This document shows, piece after piece, positions 29,737 through 38,386 of a stretch of 64,000 bases of DNA. This DNA is from Frigoribacterium sp. CG_9.8 (GTDB lineage: Bacteria > Actinomycetota > Actinomycetes > Actinomycetales > Microbacteriaceae), in contig NZ_JADOVH010000004.1 of assembly GCF_015751965.1 (NCBI RefSeq), positions 186,001 through 250,000 of the forward strand, given 5' to 3'. The position numbers and the translations under genes were made by a program. The notes under the pieces were generated by a model, which was given only the letters and a program-made list of their open reading frames with translations, had not been told where the DNA came from and searched no databases. Each line of letters begins with the position of its first letter. The stretch's first letter is position 1.

Positions 29737-30888
29737 TCATGCCTCTTTCAGGGATGCCGCCGCGGCGTGGGACGCCTCGGGCAGACGGATGGTGAACGTC
29801 GAACCTTTGCCGGGCTGGGACCAGACACGGATGTCGCCGCCGTGGTTCTGCACGACGTGTTTGACGATGCTCAGGCCGAGCCCCGATCCACCGGTGTGAC
29901 GGGATCGGGCCGGATCGATGCGGAAGAAGCGTTCGAACACGCGGTCGAGTTCGTCATCCGGGATGCCGATTCCCTGGTCGGTGACGGCAATTTCGACGAT
30001 GCCGTCGGTGTTGTTCACTCCAACCCCGACCCGAGAACCTTTGGGCGAATACTGGATTGCGTTCGCAATGAGGTTGTGCAGTGCCACCGCGAGAAGCGGC
30101 TCATCGCCGTAGACCTCAGCACTGGCATCACCCCCGCTGACGATAGTGACCCGGCTGGACTCCGCCGCGACACGATTCTGGTCGACAGCCTTGGCGACCA
30201 CGTGGTCGATCTCCACGACGGTTGGGCTGGTGAGAGCATCCGCCGCCTGCAGCCGGGACAGCTCGATGATCTCCTGGGTGATGCGCGCGAGGCGATCCGC
30301 CTCCTTGGTGAGGCGTTTGGCGAAACGGCGCACCTGGTCCGGTTCATTGGATGCGGCCTGGAGCGCCTCGGCCAACAGCCCGACCGCGCCGATCGGGGTC
30401 TTGAGCTCGTGGCTGATGTTGGCCACAAAGTCCCGCCGAACATCATCGAGCCGATAGGACTCGGTGCGGTCCTCCGCAAGCAGCAGGATGTATCGCGCGC
30501 CGAGTCGAGCAGCCCGCACGAAGAGGTAGATATTCGCGTCACCGAATGGTCCACGGGCAAGTTCTAGCTCCTGCGTGATCGGCTCGCCGTAGCGGCGAAC
30601 GCGATCCACGATGGTCACCAACTCCGGATGCACGAGTGCCTGGTTCCAGACCAGCCCGAAGGCCAGCGCACCCGGGCTCGCCTTCACGACCGTATTGGAT
30701 GGATCGAGCACGACACCTGCGGACTCGAGGGCCTCGATCACTTGGTCTACGCCATCCGGCACTGCCGTGCTCACCACTGCCACCGCGCGCTGACCACGGT
30801 GTGCGGAGGCGACAAAGACCGCCGTGAGCGCGGCGCCGATGACGACGCCGAAAGCCAGCGCGAGCGGCACCAGCAGGGCGGAGTCCAT
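29737..30888 (-). CDS. senX3: Sensor histidine kinase SenX3 (phosphate)
   Basis: ATG 30888 (MDSALLVPLALAFGVVIG) gives 383 residues. It has one or two N-terminal membrane helices (about 5-27), a PAS-like domain (about 45-150, ALESAGVVLDPSNTVVKAS), the H box with H about 160 (ANISHELKTPIGAVGLL), N box (NLIANAIQYSP) and G boxes (DQGIGIP, GGSGLGLSIVKHV). Next to phoU and regX3 it fits the actinobacterial phosphate sensor. Divergent from phoU across a PHO-box-like array. Confidence 0.93.
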   Translation of the reverse strand: MDSALLVPLALAFGVVIGAALTAVFVASAHRGQRAVAVVSTAVPDGVDQVIEALESAGVVLDPSNTVVKASPGALAFGLVWNQALVHPELVTIVDRVRRYGEPITQELELARGPFGDANIYLFVRAARLGARYILLLAEDRTESYRLDDVRRDFVANISHELKTPIGAVGLLAEALQAASNEPDQVRRFAKRLTKEADRLARITQEIIELSRLQAADALTSPTVVEIDHVVAKAVDQNRVAAESSRVTIVSGGDASAEVYGDEPLLAVALHNLIANAIQYSPKGSRVGVGVNNTDGIVEIAVTDQGIGIPDDELDRVFERFFRIDPARSRHTGGSGLGLSIVKHVVQNHGGDIRVWSQPGKGSTFTIRLPEASHAAAASLKEA

Positions 30889-30961
30889 AGCGACTAGATT
30901 AGTAACATCCGGGGGCCAGACTTGCGCCTGCGCCGTAACCGGATCCGCCACTTGGCAATTT

Positions 30962-30994
30962 GTTCAGGTGCGGTTCCCCCGCCGTTCACCTCCG
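30962..30994. promoter_or_regulatory. PHO-box-like array, three 11-bp direct repeats (senX3/phoU)
   Basis: GTTCAGGTGCG, GTTCCCCCGCC and GTTCACCTCCG lie head to tail in exact 11-base steps. This matches the layout of actinobacterial PHO boxes (11-bp direct repeats starting GTTCA). The array lies in the 170-base gap between the divergent senX3 and phoU genes. Confidence 0.75.
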
Positions 30995-31058
30995 CGGGGC
31001 AGGCTGGTCAAAAGAACTGTGCGGGGAATGAAGACTCGCAGCGAAAGGGACGTGAGAA

Positions 31059-31712
31059 ATGCGCGAGGTATTCCAGCAGGAACTGGCTGAGGTGCAAGAG
31101 CGCCTCGTCGAAATCGCGGCCCTGGTCGAGACATCGATCGACAACGCCACTCGCGCGTTCAACGAATCGAATGTTGCCCTGGCGGAGACCGTCATCGCCA
31201 ACGATGACAAGATCGATGAAGCATCAATCGCCCTCGACGAGCTGGCCATCAACATCCTCGCCCGCCAACAGCCGGTGGCGCGCGACCTGCGCATCGTCGT
31301 GAGCGCACTGCGCATCAGCGCGTCCCTCGAGCGGATGGGCGACATGTCCGAGCACATCGCGCAGCTCGCCCGCTACCGTTTCCCCGACAAGGTGGTGCCG
31401 AAGTCACTTCGTGCGACCTTCGTGGAGCTCGGCCAACTCGATGTGCAGATCGCGCGAAAGCTCACGCAGCTGCTGCGCACCGAAGACGTGACTATCGCCG
31501 AAGAGATCCGCAACGACGACGACCGAATCGACGCACTGCACCTCAGCGTGTTCGATAAGGTGCTCGGCGAGAGCTGGAAGGGCGCGGCGGTCGACACAGT
31601 GGATGCCACTCTCGCGTCGCGCTACCACGAGCGATTCGCCGACCACGCGGTCTCCATCGCGAAAAAGGTGCAGTACCTGGCAACCGGCGACTGGATCGCT
31701 GCAAAACTCTGA
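31059..31712 (+). CDS. phoU: Phosphate uptake regulator PhoU
   Basis: This 217-residue all-helical protein has two PhoU repeats, with the metal-cluster motif in each half (ALRISASLERMGDMSEHIAQL and RYHERFADHAVSIAKK). PhoU links Pst transport to the SenX3/RegX3 system and keeps it silent when phosphate is plentiful. A ribosome site AAAGGGACG precedes the ATG. It is divergent from senX3, and both share the repeat array. Confidence 0.95.
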   Translation: MREVFQQELAEVQERLVEIAALVETSIDNATRAFNESNVALAETVIANDDKIDEASIALDELAINILARQQPVARDLRIVVSALRISASLERMGDMSEHIAQLARYRFPDKVVPKSLRATFVELGQLDVQIARKLTQLLRTEDVTIAEEIRNDDDRIDALHLSVFDKVLGESWKGAAVDTVDATLASRYHERFADHAVSIAKKVQYLATGDWIAAKL

Positions 31713-31717
31713 GCGTT

Positions 31718-31783
31718 CCGTCTCCCGTTTTTGCTACCACCACCCTGGTATCACAGGTGGGTGGTCGCATAAGTGCGAGACGG
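31718..31783. repeat. Long-stem inverted repeat element, copy 2
   Basis: The left arm begins CCGTCTCCCGTTTTTGC and the right arm ends GTGCGAGACGG; the inner arms CTACCACC and GGTGGTCG also pair. It starts six bases after the phoU stop and ends 12 bases before the gpmA stop, so it fills the convergent gap. Confidence 0.8.
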
Positions 31784-31795
31784 TCGGGGTGTGAG

Positions 31796-32539
31796 TTACT
31801 TTTTACCCTGCGCTGCGACCGCCGCCGCACCGGCCGCAGCGGCTTCGGGGTCGAGGTATCTGCCCGGCTCGATCGGCGCGAAGGTCTCGTCGAGGGTGTA
31901 GACCAGCGGGATGCCAGTGGGGATGTTGAGCTCCGCAATCGCATCATCCGCAATGTGGTCGAGGTGCTTGACCAGGGCGCGCAGCGAGTTGCCGTGTGCG
32001 GTGACGAGTACGGTCTTACCCGCGGCGAGGTCAACGGTGATTTCGGATTCCCAGTAGGGGAGCATTCGGTCGATCACCAGTTTCAGTGATTCGGTTCGCG
32101 GCAGATCGGCACCGAGCCCGGCATAGCGCGGATCATGGGCTTGCGAGAACTCGCTGTCGTCGTCGAGGGGTGGTGGGGGCACGTCGAAGGACCTGCGCCA
32201 GGTCATGAACTGCTCCTGCCCGTATTCGGCAAGTGTCTGCGCCTTATCCTTGCCCTGCAGCGCACCGTAGTGACGCTCGTTGAGCCGCCAGCTGCGTTTC
32301 ACGTCGATCCAATCGCGGTCGGCAACATCCAGGGCGATATCGGCGGTATGAATCGCGCGCTTGAGAACACTGGTGTACTGAATGTCCGGCAGGATGCCGG
32401 ATTGTGCGAGGAGCTCGCCCGCCCGCCTCGCTTCGGTACGTCCCTGCTCACTCAGGTCGACATCCACCCATCCGGTGAAGAGGTTCTTCTGATTCCAATC
32501 GGAGTTGCCGTGGCGCAGGAGAATAAGCGTAAAGGTCAT
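31796..32539 (-). CDS. gpmA: 2,3-bisphosphoglycerate-dependent phosphoglycerate mutase
   Basis: This 247-residue glycolytic enzyme interconverts 3- and 2-phosphoglycerate through a phosphohistidine. [20 protein letters not shown] (catalytic His), the substrate loop [11 protein letters not shown] and [14 protein letters not shown] (second catalytic His) are all present. It ends with an Ala-rich tail. The ATG is 32 bases from the divergent methyltransferase gene. Confidence 0.96.
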   Translation of the reverse strand: MTFTLILLRHGNSDWNQKNLFTGWVDVDLSEQGRTEARRAGELLAQSGILPDIQYTSVLKRAIHTADIALDVADRDWIDVKRSWRLNERHYGALQGKDKAQTLAEYGQEQFMTWRRSFDVPPPPLDDDSEFSQAHDPRYAGLGADLPRTESLKLVIDRMLPYWESEITVDLAAGKTVLVTAHGNSLRALVKHLDHIADDAIAELNIPTGIPLVYTLDETFAPIEPGRYLDPEAAAAGAAAVAAQGKK

Positions 32540-32571
32540 GGTTCAACTCTAGCGAGCGGGATAATCGACGC

Positions 32572-33357
32572 ATGCCCATTGGTTCGATCACCCGTGGGAC
32601 CACCGGCACCAACCGCTTGCGCCGCGTCGACCGGTGGATCGCAGAGCTTTCCGTCTTCCGCCGAACGGCCGATCCGCTGGTGGTCGACCTGGGTTACGGG
32701 GCATCCGCAACGACGACCCTCGAGCTGCACCAGCGGCTTTCTCGGGTTCATCCACGGGTGCTAGTGGTTGGCCTGGAGATCGATCCGGCCCGGGTGACAC
32801 TCGCCGCGCTCTCTGCGCGGGATGGTGTGCGCTTCGCCCACGGCGGCTTCGAGGTGCCACTGCCCGGTGGGCGCTCGGCCACGGTCATCCGCGCCCTCAA
32901 TGTACTTCGGCAATACGACGAATCCGAAGTGCTCGCCGCGTGGCACCTGATGGTATCTCGTCTGGACCCCGGTGGGGTACTGGTCGAAGGCACCTGCAAC
33001 GAGGTGGGGCGTGTAGCCAGTTGGGTGGATGTCACGGCCGAGGGCCCCCGCAGCCTCACCGTCAGTCTGCGCCTTGCCGACCTCGAGCGGCCATCAGTCG
33101 TGGCGGAGCGTCTGCCCAAGGTGCTGATCCATCGCAATGTGCCGGGCGAGCGAGTGCATACCTTCCTGGTGGATCTCGACCGGCACTGGCAGTTCAACGC
33201 CGCACTCTCGGTCTACGGACCGTCGCAGCGGTGGATCGCCACGGCGCAGGGGCTCGTGCACGACGGCTGGCCGGTTCAGGGTGGCCGGTCGCGCTGGAAG
33301 CTCGGCGAACTGACCGTGCATTGGGATGCGGTGGCACCGCAGGGTTTCCAGTGGTGA
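32572..33357 (+). CDS. Class I SAM-dependent methyltransferase-like protein
   Basis: This 261-residue protein has a degenerate SAM-binding motif I (VVDLGYGASATTTLELHQRL), then VVGLEIDPARV (acidic loop for the ribose) and VIRALNVLRQYDESEV. The C-terminal half is actinobacterial and has no known substrate. It is divergent from gpmA. Confidence 0.82.
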   Translation: MPIGSITRGTTGTNRLRRVDRWIAELSVFRRTADPLVVDLGYGASATTTLELHQRLSRVHPRVLVVGLEIDPARVTLAALSARDGVRFAHGGFEVPLPGGRSATVIRALNVLRQYDESEVLAAWHLMVSRLDPGGVLVEGTCNEVGRVASWVDVTAEGPRSLTVSLRLADLERPSVVAERLPKVLIHRNVPGERVHTFLVDLDRHWQFNAALSVYGPSQRWIATAQGLVHDGWPVQGGRSRWKLGELTVHWDAVAPQGFQW

Positions 33358-33388
33358 CGCCCGGCCCCCGCCGAACCGTCCCCGCCGG

Positions 33389-33456
33389 ACCATCTCCCGT
33401 TTTTGCGACCACCTCGCCGTGCCAACAGGGCGGTGGTCGCAAAAACGGGAGGTGGT
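33389..33456. repeat. Long-stem inverted repeat element, copy 3 (25-bp stem)
   Basis: The arms 33389-33413 and 33432-33456 pair over 25 positions with a single G-T wobble, around an 18-base loop. The core CTCCCGTTTTTGCGACCACC is shared with copy 2 and largely with copy 1. It lies between the convergent methyltransferase and FUSC genes. Confidence 0.92.
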
Positions 33457-33484
33457 GGTGTGGAGGTGGGGACACCGCTAAGCT

Positions 33485-34588
33485 TCACACCTCCGGCAGC
33501 AGCGCCCGCGCCTTCTCGGCCGGGAAATCGGCAGCCATCAGAAGATCGACCAGGAGCGGCCGCATCATGAGGATGACCACCGAGTCCGTCACCGGCGCGC
33601 CCTTGACAACGGTGTCGGGCCGAAGTCGCTCGGCGACCGCAACGAGTCCGACCCGCACGGTGTCTGCCAGCAGAGGATCATCGAGGCTCTGTCCAAGCAA
33701 CTCCACCGAGGTTGTCAGGCTCGCCATGATCGATCCGATCACAGGGCGTGGAACATCGTCGCGCACAAGGAAGTCGATGCGCCGCGCAATCACCCGCAGA
33801 TTTCGGGTGGCGAGGTCCATGCCGCGCAGCACCCGCGCCTGCGCCTGCAGATCCGGGCGCCGCCGATAGAGAAATGGCGAGATCCGAGCGATGGCTACGC
33901 CGGAGTCGACGGATGCCGCCCAGTTGTCGATGATCGGCTGGGTGCTGCGCAGGCGTTCGAGAGCGTGCTCAGCGGCCGGCTGGTCGGCTTTATCCAACGC
34001 GACGACAAGGGAGCCGAGTGCGTCAGTGAGCGACGCGAAGAGTGCGCGGGCATCCCGGCGCGTGAAGCGACGCGAATCCCTCGGCACGAGCGCAGTGACG
34101 AGCAGCGCAACGATGCCGCCGACGATGCCGTCGATGCTGCGAACGAATGGACCACCCGGAGGAGCGGGCAACAGCATGACGAGTATCGCCTGCACCCCGG
34201 CAGCCACAGCGAAGGCGTTGCTCGGCGACAGCGCACGCGCCACCACCAGGGTCACCAGGAGCACGAGGGCGAGTTGCCACACGCCCTGGCCCACCGTGAG
34301 AAGCAGAGCCTCACTGAGCGCGATGCCAATCACGATGCCGATCGCCGTCTCGAGCACCCGGATGGGGCGGGCATCCCGCGCAAAGCCGAGGGTCGAAATG
34401 GTCACCGTGACAGCGATCAGCGGAACCGGGTGGTCGAGCCCGTAGCGCGCGAAAGCGTAGGCAGCGGATGCCGCGATCACGATCTGCAGCGCGGGCACGA
34501 GTGATTCGATCACGCGCTGCCCCGGGGCACGGAGGTCGAACAGGTGCGGTACGACCGAGCGCAGCCTGCCCACGATCATCCTCAGCAC
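33485..34588 (-). CDS. FUSC-family membrane protein
   Basis: This 367-residue membrane protein (GTG 34588; ATG 34579 is an alternative) has about six hydrophobic helices in the first 160 residues with the FUSC/aromatic-acid-exporter pattern (VPALQIVIAASAAYAFARYG, VLETAIGIVIGIALSEA), followed by a soluble helical C-terminal domain. The family is linked to efflux of aromatic or fusaric acid-like compounds. It begins 8-17 bases beyond the ygfZ stop, so the nitrobindin, ygfZ and FUSC genes form one operon. Confidence 0.85.
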   Translation of the reverse strand: MLRMIVGRLRSVVPHLFDLRAPGQRVIESLVPALQIVIAASAAYAFARYGLDHPVPLIAVTVTISTLGFARDARPIRVLETAIGIVIGIALSEALLLTVGQGVWQLALVLLVTLVVARALSPSNAFAVAAGVQAILVMLLPAPPGGPFVRSIDGIVGGIVALLVTALVPRDSRRFTRRDARALFASLTDALGSLVVALDKADQPAAEHALERLRSTQPIIDNWAASVDSGVAIARISPFLYRRRPDLQAQARVLRGMDLATRNLRVIARRIDFLVRDDVPRPVIGSIMASLTTSVELLGQSLDDPLLADTVRVGLVAVAERLRPDTVVKGAPVTDSVVILMMRPLLVDLLMAADFPAEKARALLPEV

Positions 34589-34595
34589 TGAGTCC

Positions 34596-35711
34596 CTAAC
34601 GAGGGGCCGCGCCGAGGCGGGGCAGCCGGGGCACATTCGCGGCGGCACCGGCTTCCACCGGCACCACGATCTCCTGAGCTGCCGGCACGAGAATTCCCTC
34701 CGAGCGCACCGCGAGTTCAGCGAGCGGGTCGGTGGTGCGTTTGACAACCGCAAGCGCGATCGGTCCGAGCTCGAAATGGCGGGCGGCGGATGTCACCTGC
34801 CCGACCGTCTTCTCGCCGAGCAGCACGTCGTCCCCCGGGGAGGGCAGCACGGAATCCGAGCCATCCAGATGCAGCATCACGAGGCGGCGTGGCGGATGCC
34901 CGAGGTTGTGGACTTTGGCAACCGTCTCCTGCCCGCGATAACAGCCCTTCGTGAGATGTACAGCCGAGCGTAACCAGTCGAGCTCGTGAGGGAGCGTCTT
35001 CTCATCCCCCTCGGTCGCACACCGCGGGCGCCAGGCCGCGATGCGCAGCGCCTCCAGTGCAAGCAGTCCGGCGAGTGGAAGCTCGAGCCCAGCGAGTTGA
35101 GCCCGCTCAATGAGCACCTCGCTGTAGGTCCATTCCATCGCCGGGTGGTGCTCGACGATGGCGTACTGCCAGCCTCCGGCAGACACGACCGACCATGGAT
35201 CCACCCAGACCAGCGGCACCGCGTTGGGGGAGGCGACGAGGGAAGTATCCTGTGCGGAATTCGCAGAGGATTCGAGCAGTGCCGGGCTCCCCAGGGTGCC
35301 GATCGTGGCGAACTCCGCGGTGCGGTCCCGCACCTCGACCCGCAGCATGAACACCATCTTCGAGAGCCAGGCCAGAAGCCCGGGTGCCTCCTCGCGCTCG
35401 AGCAGCAGCCAGAGGTCCACTCCATCATCGAGCAGGCGCACAGCGAATTCGAGCCTGCCGGTCGCATCAAGCAGAAGGGTCTCGGTGGACTCCCCCGGTG
35501 TCAGCGCGGTGATCCGCTGGGAGGTGAGCGAGTTGATCCAGGTCAGGCGGTCCGCGCCGGAAATGGAGAGCACCGCCCGGTGTGACAGATCCACCACGGC
35601 CTCGCCGGCTGCCAGCGCGCGCTGCTCGGCAAGAGGGTTGCCGTAATGGGCCGCGACGCCGGCATCGATTCCGGCCCCGTCGACAGCGGTCGGTCGCCTG
35701 AGCTCACTCAA
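34596..35711 (-). CDS. ygfZ: Folate-binding YgfZ/GcvT-domain protein
   Basis: This 371-residue protein has the GcvT-like fold and the diagnostic motif KGCYRGQETVAKVHNLGHPPRR (its cysteine is essential in the family). YgfZ helps assemble or repair iron-sulfur proteins using folate. The ATG at 35711 overlaps the nitrobindin stop by eight bases, showing translational coupling. The pairing of nitrobindin-like and ygfZ genes recurs in actinobacteria. Confidence 0.92.
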   Translation of the reverse strand: MSELRRPTAVDGAGIDAGVAAHYGNPLAEQRALAAGEAVVDLSHRAVLSISGADRLTWINSLTSQRITALTPGESTETLLLDATGRLEFAVRLLDDGVDLWLLLEREEAPGLLAWLSKMVFMLRVEVRDRTAEFATIGTLGSPALLESSANSAQDTSLVASPNAVPLVWVDPWSVVSAGGWQYAIVEHHPAMEWTYSEVLIERAQLAGLELPLAGLLALEALRIAAWRPRCATEGDEKTLPHELDWLRSAVHLTKGCYRGQETVAKVHNLGHPPRRLVMLHLDGSDSVLPSPGDDVLLGEKTVGQVTSAARHFELGPIALAVVKRTTDPLAELAVRSEGILVPAAQEIVVPVEAGAAANVPRLPRLGAAPR

Positions 35712-36300
35712 GGCGAGCCAGCCGTCCGGATGCGTGGGTCGCGAGTTCCTGGCCGAGCGCGGCCAGATCCCAGGCCCAGAGCATGTGGTTGTCGACCAAT
35801 CCGTAGATGCGGGTGGATGCGGTGTGTTCCTTTGAGGTGACCGATCGCATCACGGCGTCCGTCACGAGGTCGATTCGCGGTCCCTTGACCTGTCCGATAT
35901 AGAGCTCACTCACGCCGCCCGGATGCAAGATCGACACCTCGATGTCGAAGCCGTCTGTCGCGTTGCGCAGTGTCTCGACCGCCGTCGCGGTGGCGAATGG
36001 CTGGAGCCCGACGCCCTGCAGCAGTCCGGGTCCCGGGTCGCCCTCGGTCGCCTGCCTGCTCAGCCGCCAGTATCCGGTCTCGGTGGCTAGCGGGGTGAGA
36101 TCGGCATCGAGCAGCCAGGTGTATGAGGTGTAGTTCAGGTGCGGCAGTGCGTCATGAGTGAAGCTCAGACGGTGGCCGAACTCGTAGTTGCGGTTCTCTT
36201 CGCCGACCTGAAAGTTGACGACCCCCGTGCCCTCCCAGACGCCGATCAGCCAGGACAGTGGCACCAGCTCTGCGGGCAGGTTGACCGGTAGATCAATCAC
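35704..36300 (-). CDS. Nitrobindin/FABP-like heme protein (DUF1794)
   Basis: This 198-residue beta-barrel protein has the nitrobindin motif G-x-W-x-G-x-G (GVWEGTG, about residue 20-26), NYEFGHRLSFTH, YWRLSR and a C-terminal YGLVDNHMLWAWDLAALG stretch that holds the presumed heme-ligand histidine. Known members bind ferric heme and nitric oxide and act on peroxynitrite. It heads the nitrobindin-ygfZ-FUSC operon; a small membrane peptide gene lies 27 bases upstream. Confidence 0.9.
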   Translation of the reverse strand: MIDLPVNLPAELVPLSWLIGVWEGTGVVNFQVGEENRNYEFGHRLSFTHDALPHLNYTSYTWLLDADLTPLATETGYWRLSRQATEGDPGPGLLQGVGLQPFATATAVETLRNATDGFDIEVSILHPGGVSELYIGQVKGPRIDLVTDAVMRSVTSKEHTASTRIYGLVDNHMLWAWDLAALGQELATHASGRLARLE

Positions 36301-36327
36301 GGTGGTTCCTAATTGCAGTGACCCGTT

Positions 36328-36438
36328 CTAGCGCTGGCCGCGGAAGAGGTTGAACAGCACTACCACGGAGACGTAGCCGATGGCCAGAGTGGCGAGGATC
36401 AGGAGGCCGATGAAGAACAGTTCAAGACCGAGGTACAT
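36328..36438 (-). CDS. 36-residue single-helix membrane peptide
   Basis: ATG 36438 to TAG 36328 encodes 36 residues: MYLGLELFFIGLLILATLAI then a short hydrophobic end and the basic tail FRGQR. The whole peptide is one membrane helix with positive C-terminus. It lies between the 96-residue membrane protein gene (9 bases upstream) and the nitrobindin gene (27 bases downstream), all on the same strand. There is no strong ribosome site. I consider it real because it fills an otherwise empty gap in the operon with perfect helix composition; no family is known to me. Confidence 0.55.
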   Translation of the reverse strand: MYLGLELFFIGLLILATLAIGYVSVVVLFNLFRGQR

Positions 36439-36447
36439 GGTTCGATT

Positions 36448-36738
36448 CTACGCGGCACGCAGCTGCAGTACGCCAAGCACCAGTGTGGCGACGCCGAGTA
36501 TCGCGACAGAGCCGCCAAGGCAGGCCATCACACGGTCGACGAGGCCCTCTTTCTGCACAATCGCGAGCTGGATGCAGAAGGTGAGCAGCACATCCGCTGC
36601 AAGCACGAGCGGCAACCAGGCGAGGTAGTGCTCGTGGGACGCGAGCAGACCGACCAGAACCGAGCCAATGACCGCAAGTGACCAGACGGGCACCACGCTC
36701 GTCAGCGCGAGACGAGTGGCGGGCTGATCGGTGGTCAC
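36448..36738 (-). CDS. Small multi-helix membrane protein
   Basis: This 96-residue protein has three hydrophobic segments (about 14-33, 38-60 and 70-92) separated by short loops ([12 protein letters not shown]). I recognise no domain. It is divergent from glnR (78-base gap) and is first in the strand run that continues with the 36-residue peptide, nitrobindin, ygfZ and FUSC genes. Confidence 0.65.
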   Translation of the reverse strand: MTTDQPATRLALTSVVPVWSLAVIGSVLVGLLASHEHYLAWLPLVLAADVLLTFCIQLAIVQKEGLVDRVMACLGGSVAILGVATLVLGVLQLRAA

Positions 36739-36816
36739 GCCCCAATTGTGCCCTACCCGCGACTGACGGGGGGGGCCTTCGTACCTTTAGACTGTGGAGC
36801 GGCACTGGAGGACTCG

Positions 36817-37509
36817 TTGGCACAGCTGTTGATCCTGACTTCGGCCGTCAACAGTGATGTCCTCCCGGCTCTCGGACTGCTCAGTCACCGAACCAAGCAG
36901 ATCCCCGCCTCGCCAGCGTCGCTCATCACGGCTCCGAGTTGCGACCTGGTCCTCGTCGATGCACGGCAGGATCTGGCGAACGCGAAGGCTCTCTGCAAGA
37001 TCCTCACTACGACCGGGGTCAATGTACCCCTGATGCTCGTGCTCACCGAGGGCGGTCTCACCGCGGTCAGTGCGGACTGGGGCGTAGATGACGTGATCCT
37101 CGAAACGGCAGGCCCCGCCGAAGTGGATGCCCGCATCCGCCTCGTCGTCGGACGCCAGGCACTCGACCAGACCAGCAACAAGATTCACGCCTCCGGTGTC
37201 GTGATCGATGAAGCGAGCTATTCAGCAAAGGTTCACGGGCGGCCACTGGATCTCACCTTCAAGGAGTTCGAGCTCCTGCGGTTTCTGGCCACCCATCCGT
37301 CCCGCGTCTTCACCCGCGAGCAACTGCTCAGCGAGGTGTGGGGGTATGACTACTTCGGCGGAACTCGCACCGTCGACGTGCACGTGCGGCGACTTCGTGC
37401 CAAGCTCGGCGACCTTGAGTCACTGATCGGCACAGTGCGCAATGTCGGCTATCGATTCAATCTCTATGAAGATGAAGCGGAACGCCTTGCCCAGTCCGTC
37501 AATTCCTGA
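36817..37509 (+). CDS. glnR: Orphan response regulator GlnR (nitrogen)
   Basis: The TTG at 36817 has a GGAGG site five bases upstream and gives [20 protein letters not shown], matching the GlnR N-terminus. The protein has 230 residues. The [20 protein letters not shown] stretch and the winged helix [20 protein letters not shown], then [20 protein letters not shown], are nearly diagnostic of actinobacterial GlnR. The receiver keeps D48 but lacks the upstream acidic pair (Thr8-Ser9 instead), so it is probably not regulated by a classical kinase, in keeping with GlnR. GlnR controls ammonium assimilation genes. Its end overlaps mshD. Confidence 0.93.
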   Translation: MAQLLILTSAVNSDVLPALGLLSHRTKQIPASPASLITAPSCDLVLVDARQDLANAKALCKILTTTGVNVPLMLVLTEGGLTAVSADWGVDDVILETAGPAEVDARIRLVVGRQALDQTSNKIHASGVVIDEASYSAKVHGRPLDLTFKEFELLRFLATHPSRVFTREQLLSEVWGYDYFGGTRTVDVHVRRLRAKLGDLESLIGTVRNVGYRFNLYEDEAERLAQSVNS

Positions 37510-38356
37510 ATCGCTCGCCGCACTGATCGAGCGGTGCCGGGGTGCCGACGGCCAGCCACCATTCTCCGACGGCACGCTCGTGCAACTGCGTACCGGCGAA
37601 AAGACTCTGCTCGAGCTCGGATCCCCAGCCAGCGATGCAGCCGCAATCTACTCAGCGGCAATCTACTCGGCGGCAATTTACTCGGCGGCAATTTACTCAA
37701 TGACCGAGGCCGAATTCGTGGTGGATCCGGCCCAGCGTGGGCAGGGGATCGGCACCAGGCTGCTCGAGCAACTTCTTCAGCGCTGCGCCCCGGGAGTGAA
37801 AATATGGGCCCACGGGGATCATCCGGCTGCTCGCACCCTTGCGGCCAGTCACGGATTCGTGCCGGTGCGCCGGCTGCTTCAGCTACGCGCGCCAGTGACC
37901 GCATCCCCGGTTTCTGACGGCTCGACCACCGGATTCCGGCCGGGAGTCGACGACGACGACTGGTTGGCGCTCAACGCGCGCGCCTTCGCTTCGCACCCCG
38001 AGCAGGGGTCGGTTGGCCAGCCAGACCTCACCGAGCTGACGGTCGAGCCGTGGTTTGACCCAGACGACTTTCTCCTGCTGCGCGACGGGGGCGCCCTTAT
38101 CGGCTTTTGCTGGCTGAAGATAGAGGATTCGATCGGCGAGTTCTACGTCGTCGGCGTGGATCCACGGAGACAGGGCGAGGGTCTCGGCCGCCGCCTCATG
38201 GACGCTGGCCTCTCGCATCTCGCCGCCCGCGGTATCCGCACTGCTGCCCTCTATGTGGAATCCGACAACGTGCCGGCCGTCGGCCTGTACCGCTCCCTCG
38301 GATTCACCGACCACACAGTCGACATCCAGTACGCGCGCGCCTCAGACCGCGGATAA
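37466..38356 (+). CDS. mshD: Mycothiol synthase (N-acetyltransferase)
   Basis: MshD acetylates Cys-GlcN-Ins in the last step of mycothiol synthesis, the actinobacterial glutathione substitute. Two GNAT domains are visible: the first with [19 protein letters not shown], the second with [21 protein letters not shown] and [19 protein letters not shown] (acetyl-CoA loop plus C-terminal motif). ATG 37466 (or 37472) overlaps the glnR 3' end by 44 bases. The glnR-mshD order matches mycobacteria. Residues about 59-78 are a fourfold AAIYS repeat that precedes the first acetyl-CoA loop and appears to extend the preceding strand. Confidence 0.93.
   Translation: MKMKRNALPSPSIPESLAALIERCRGADGQPPFSDGTLVQLRTGEKTLLELGSPASDAAAIYSAAIYSAAIYSAAIYSMTEAEFVVDPAQRGQGIGTRLLEQLLQRCAPGVKIWAHGDHPAARTLAASHGFVPVRRLLQLRAPVTASPVSDGSTTGFRPGVDDDDWLALNARAFASHPEQGSVGQPDLTELTVEPWFDPDDFLLLRDGGALIGFCWLKIEDSIGEFYVVGVDPRRQGEGLGRRLMDAGLSHLAARGIRTAALYVESDNVPAVGLYRSLGFTDHTVDIQYARASDRG
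37640..37699 (+). repeat. Four 15-bp tandem repeats inside mshD
   Basis: Units at 37640, 37655, 37670 and 37685, each 15 bases and in frame, encode (AAIYS)4. They differ only at synonymous sites (ATC/ATT, TCA/TCG, GCC/GCG). Confidence 0.95.
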
Positions 38357-38386
38357 CGCGCACGCAGCAGAAGTCATGCTCTGCCT

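Noticed and set aside
32634-33869. A 411-codon plus-strand frame over the methyltransferase and FUSC region
   Set aside because: It overlaps two recognisable genes in other frames and crosses the inverted repeat element. Translation is Arg/Gly/Ser-rich.
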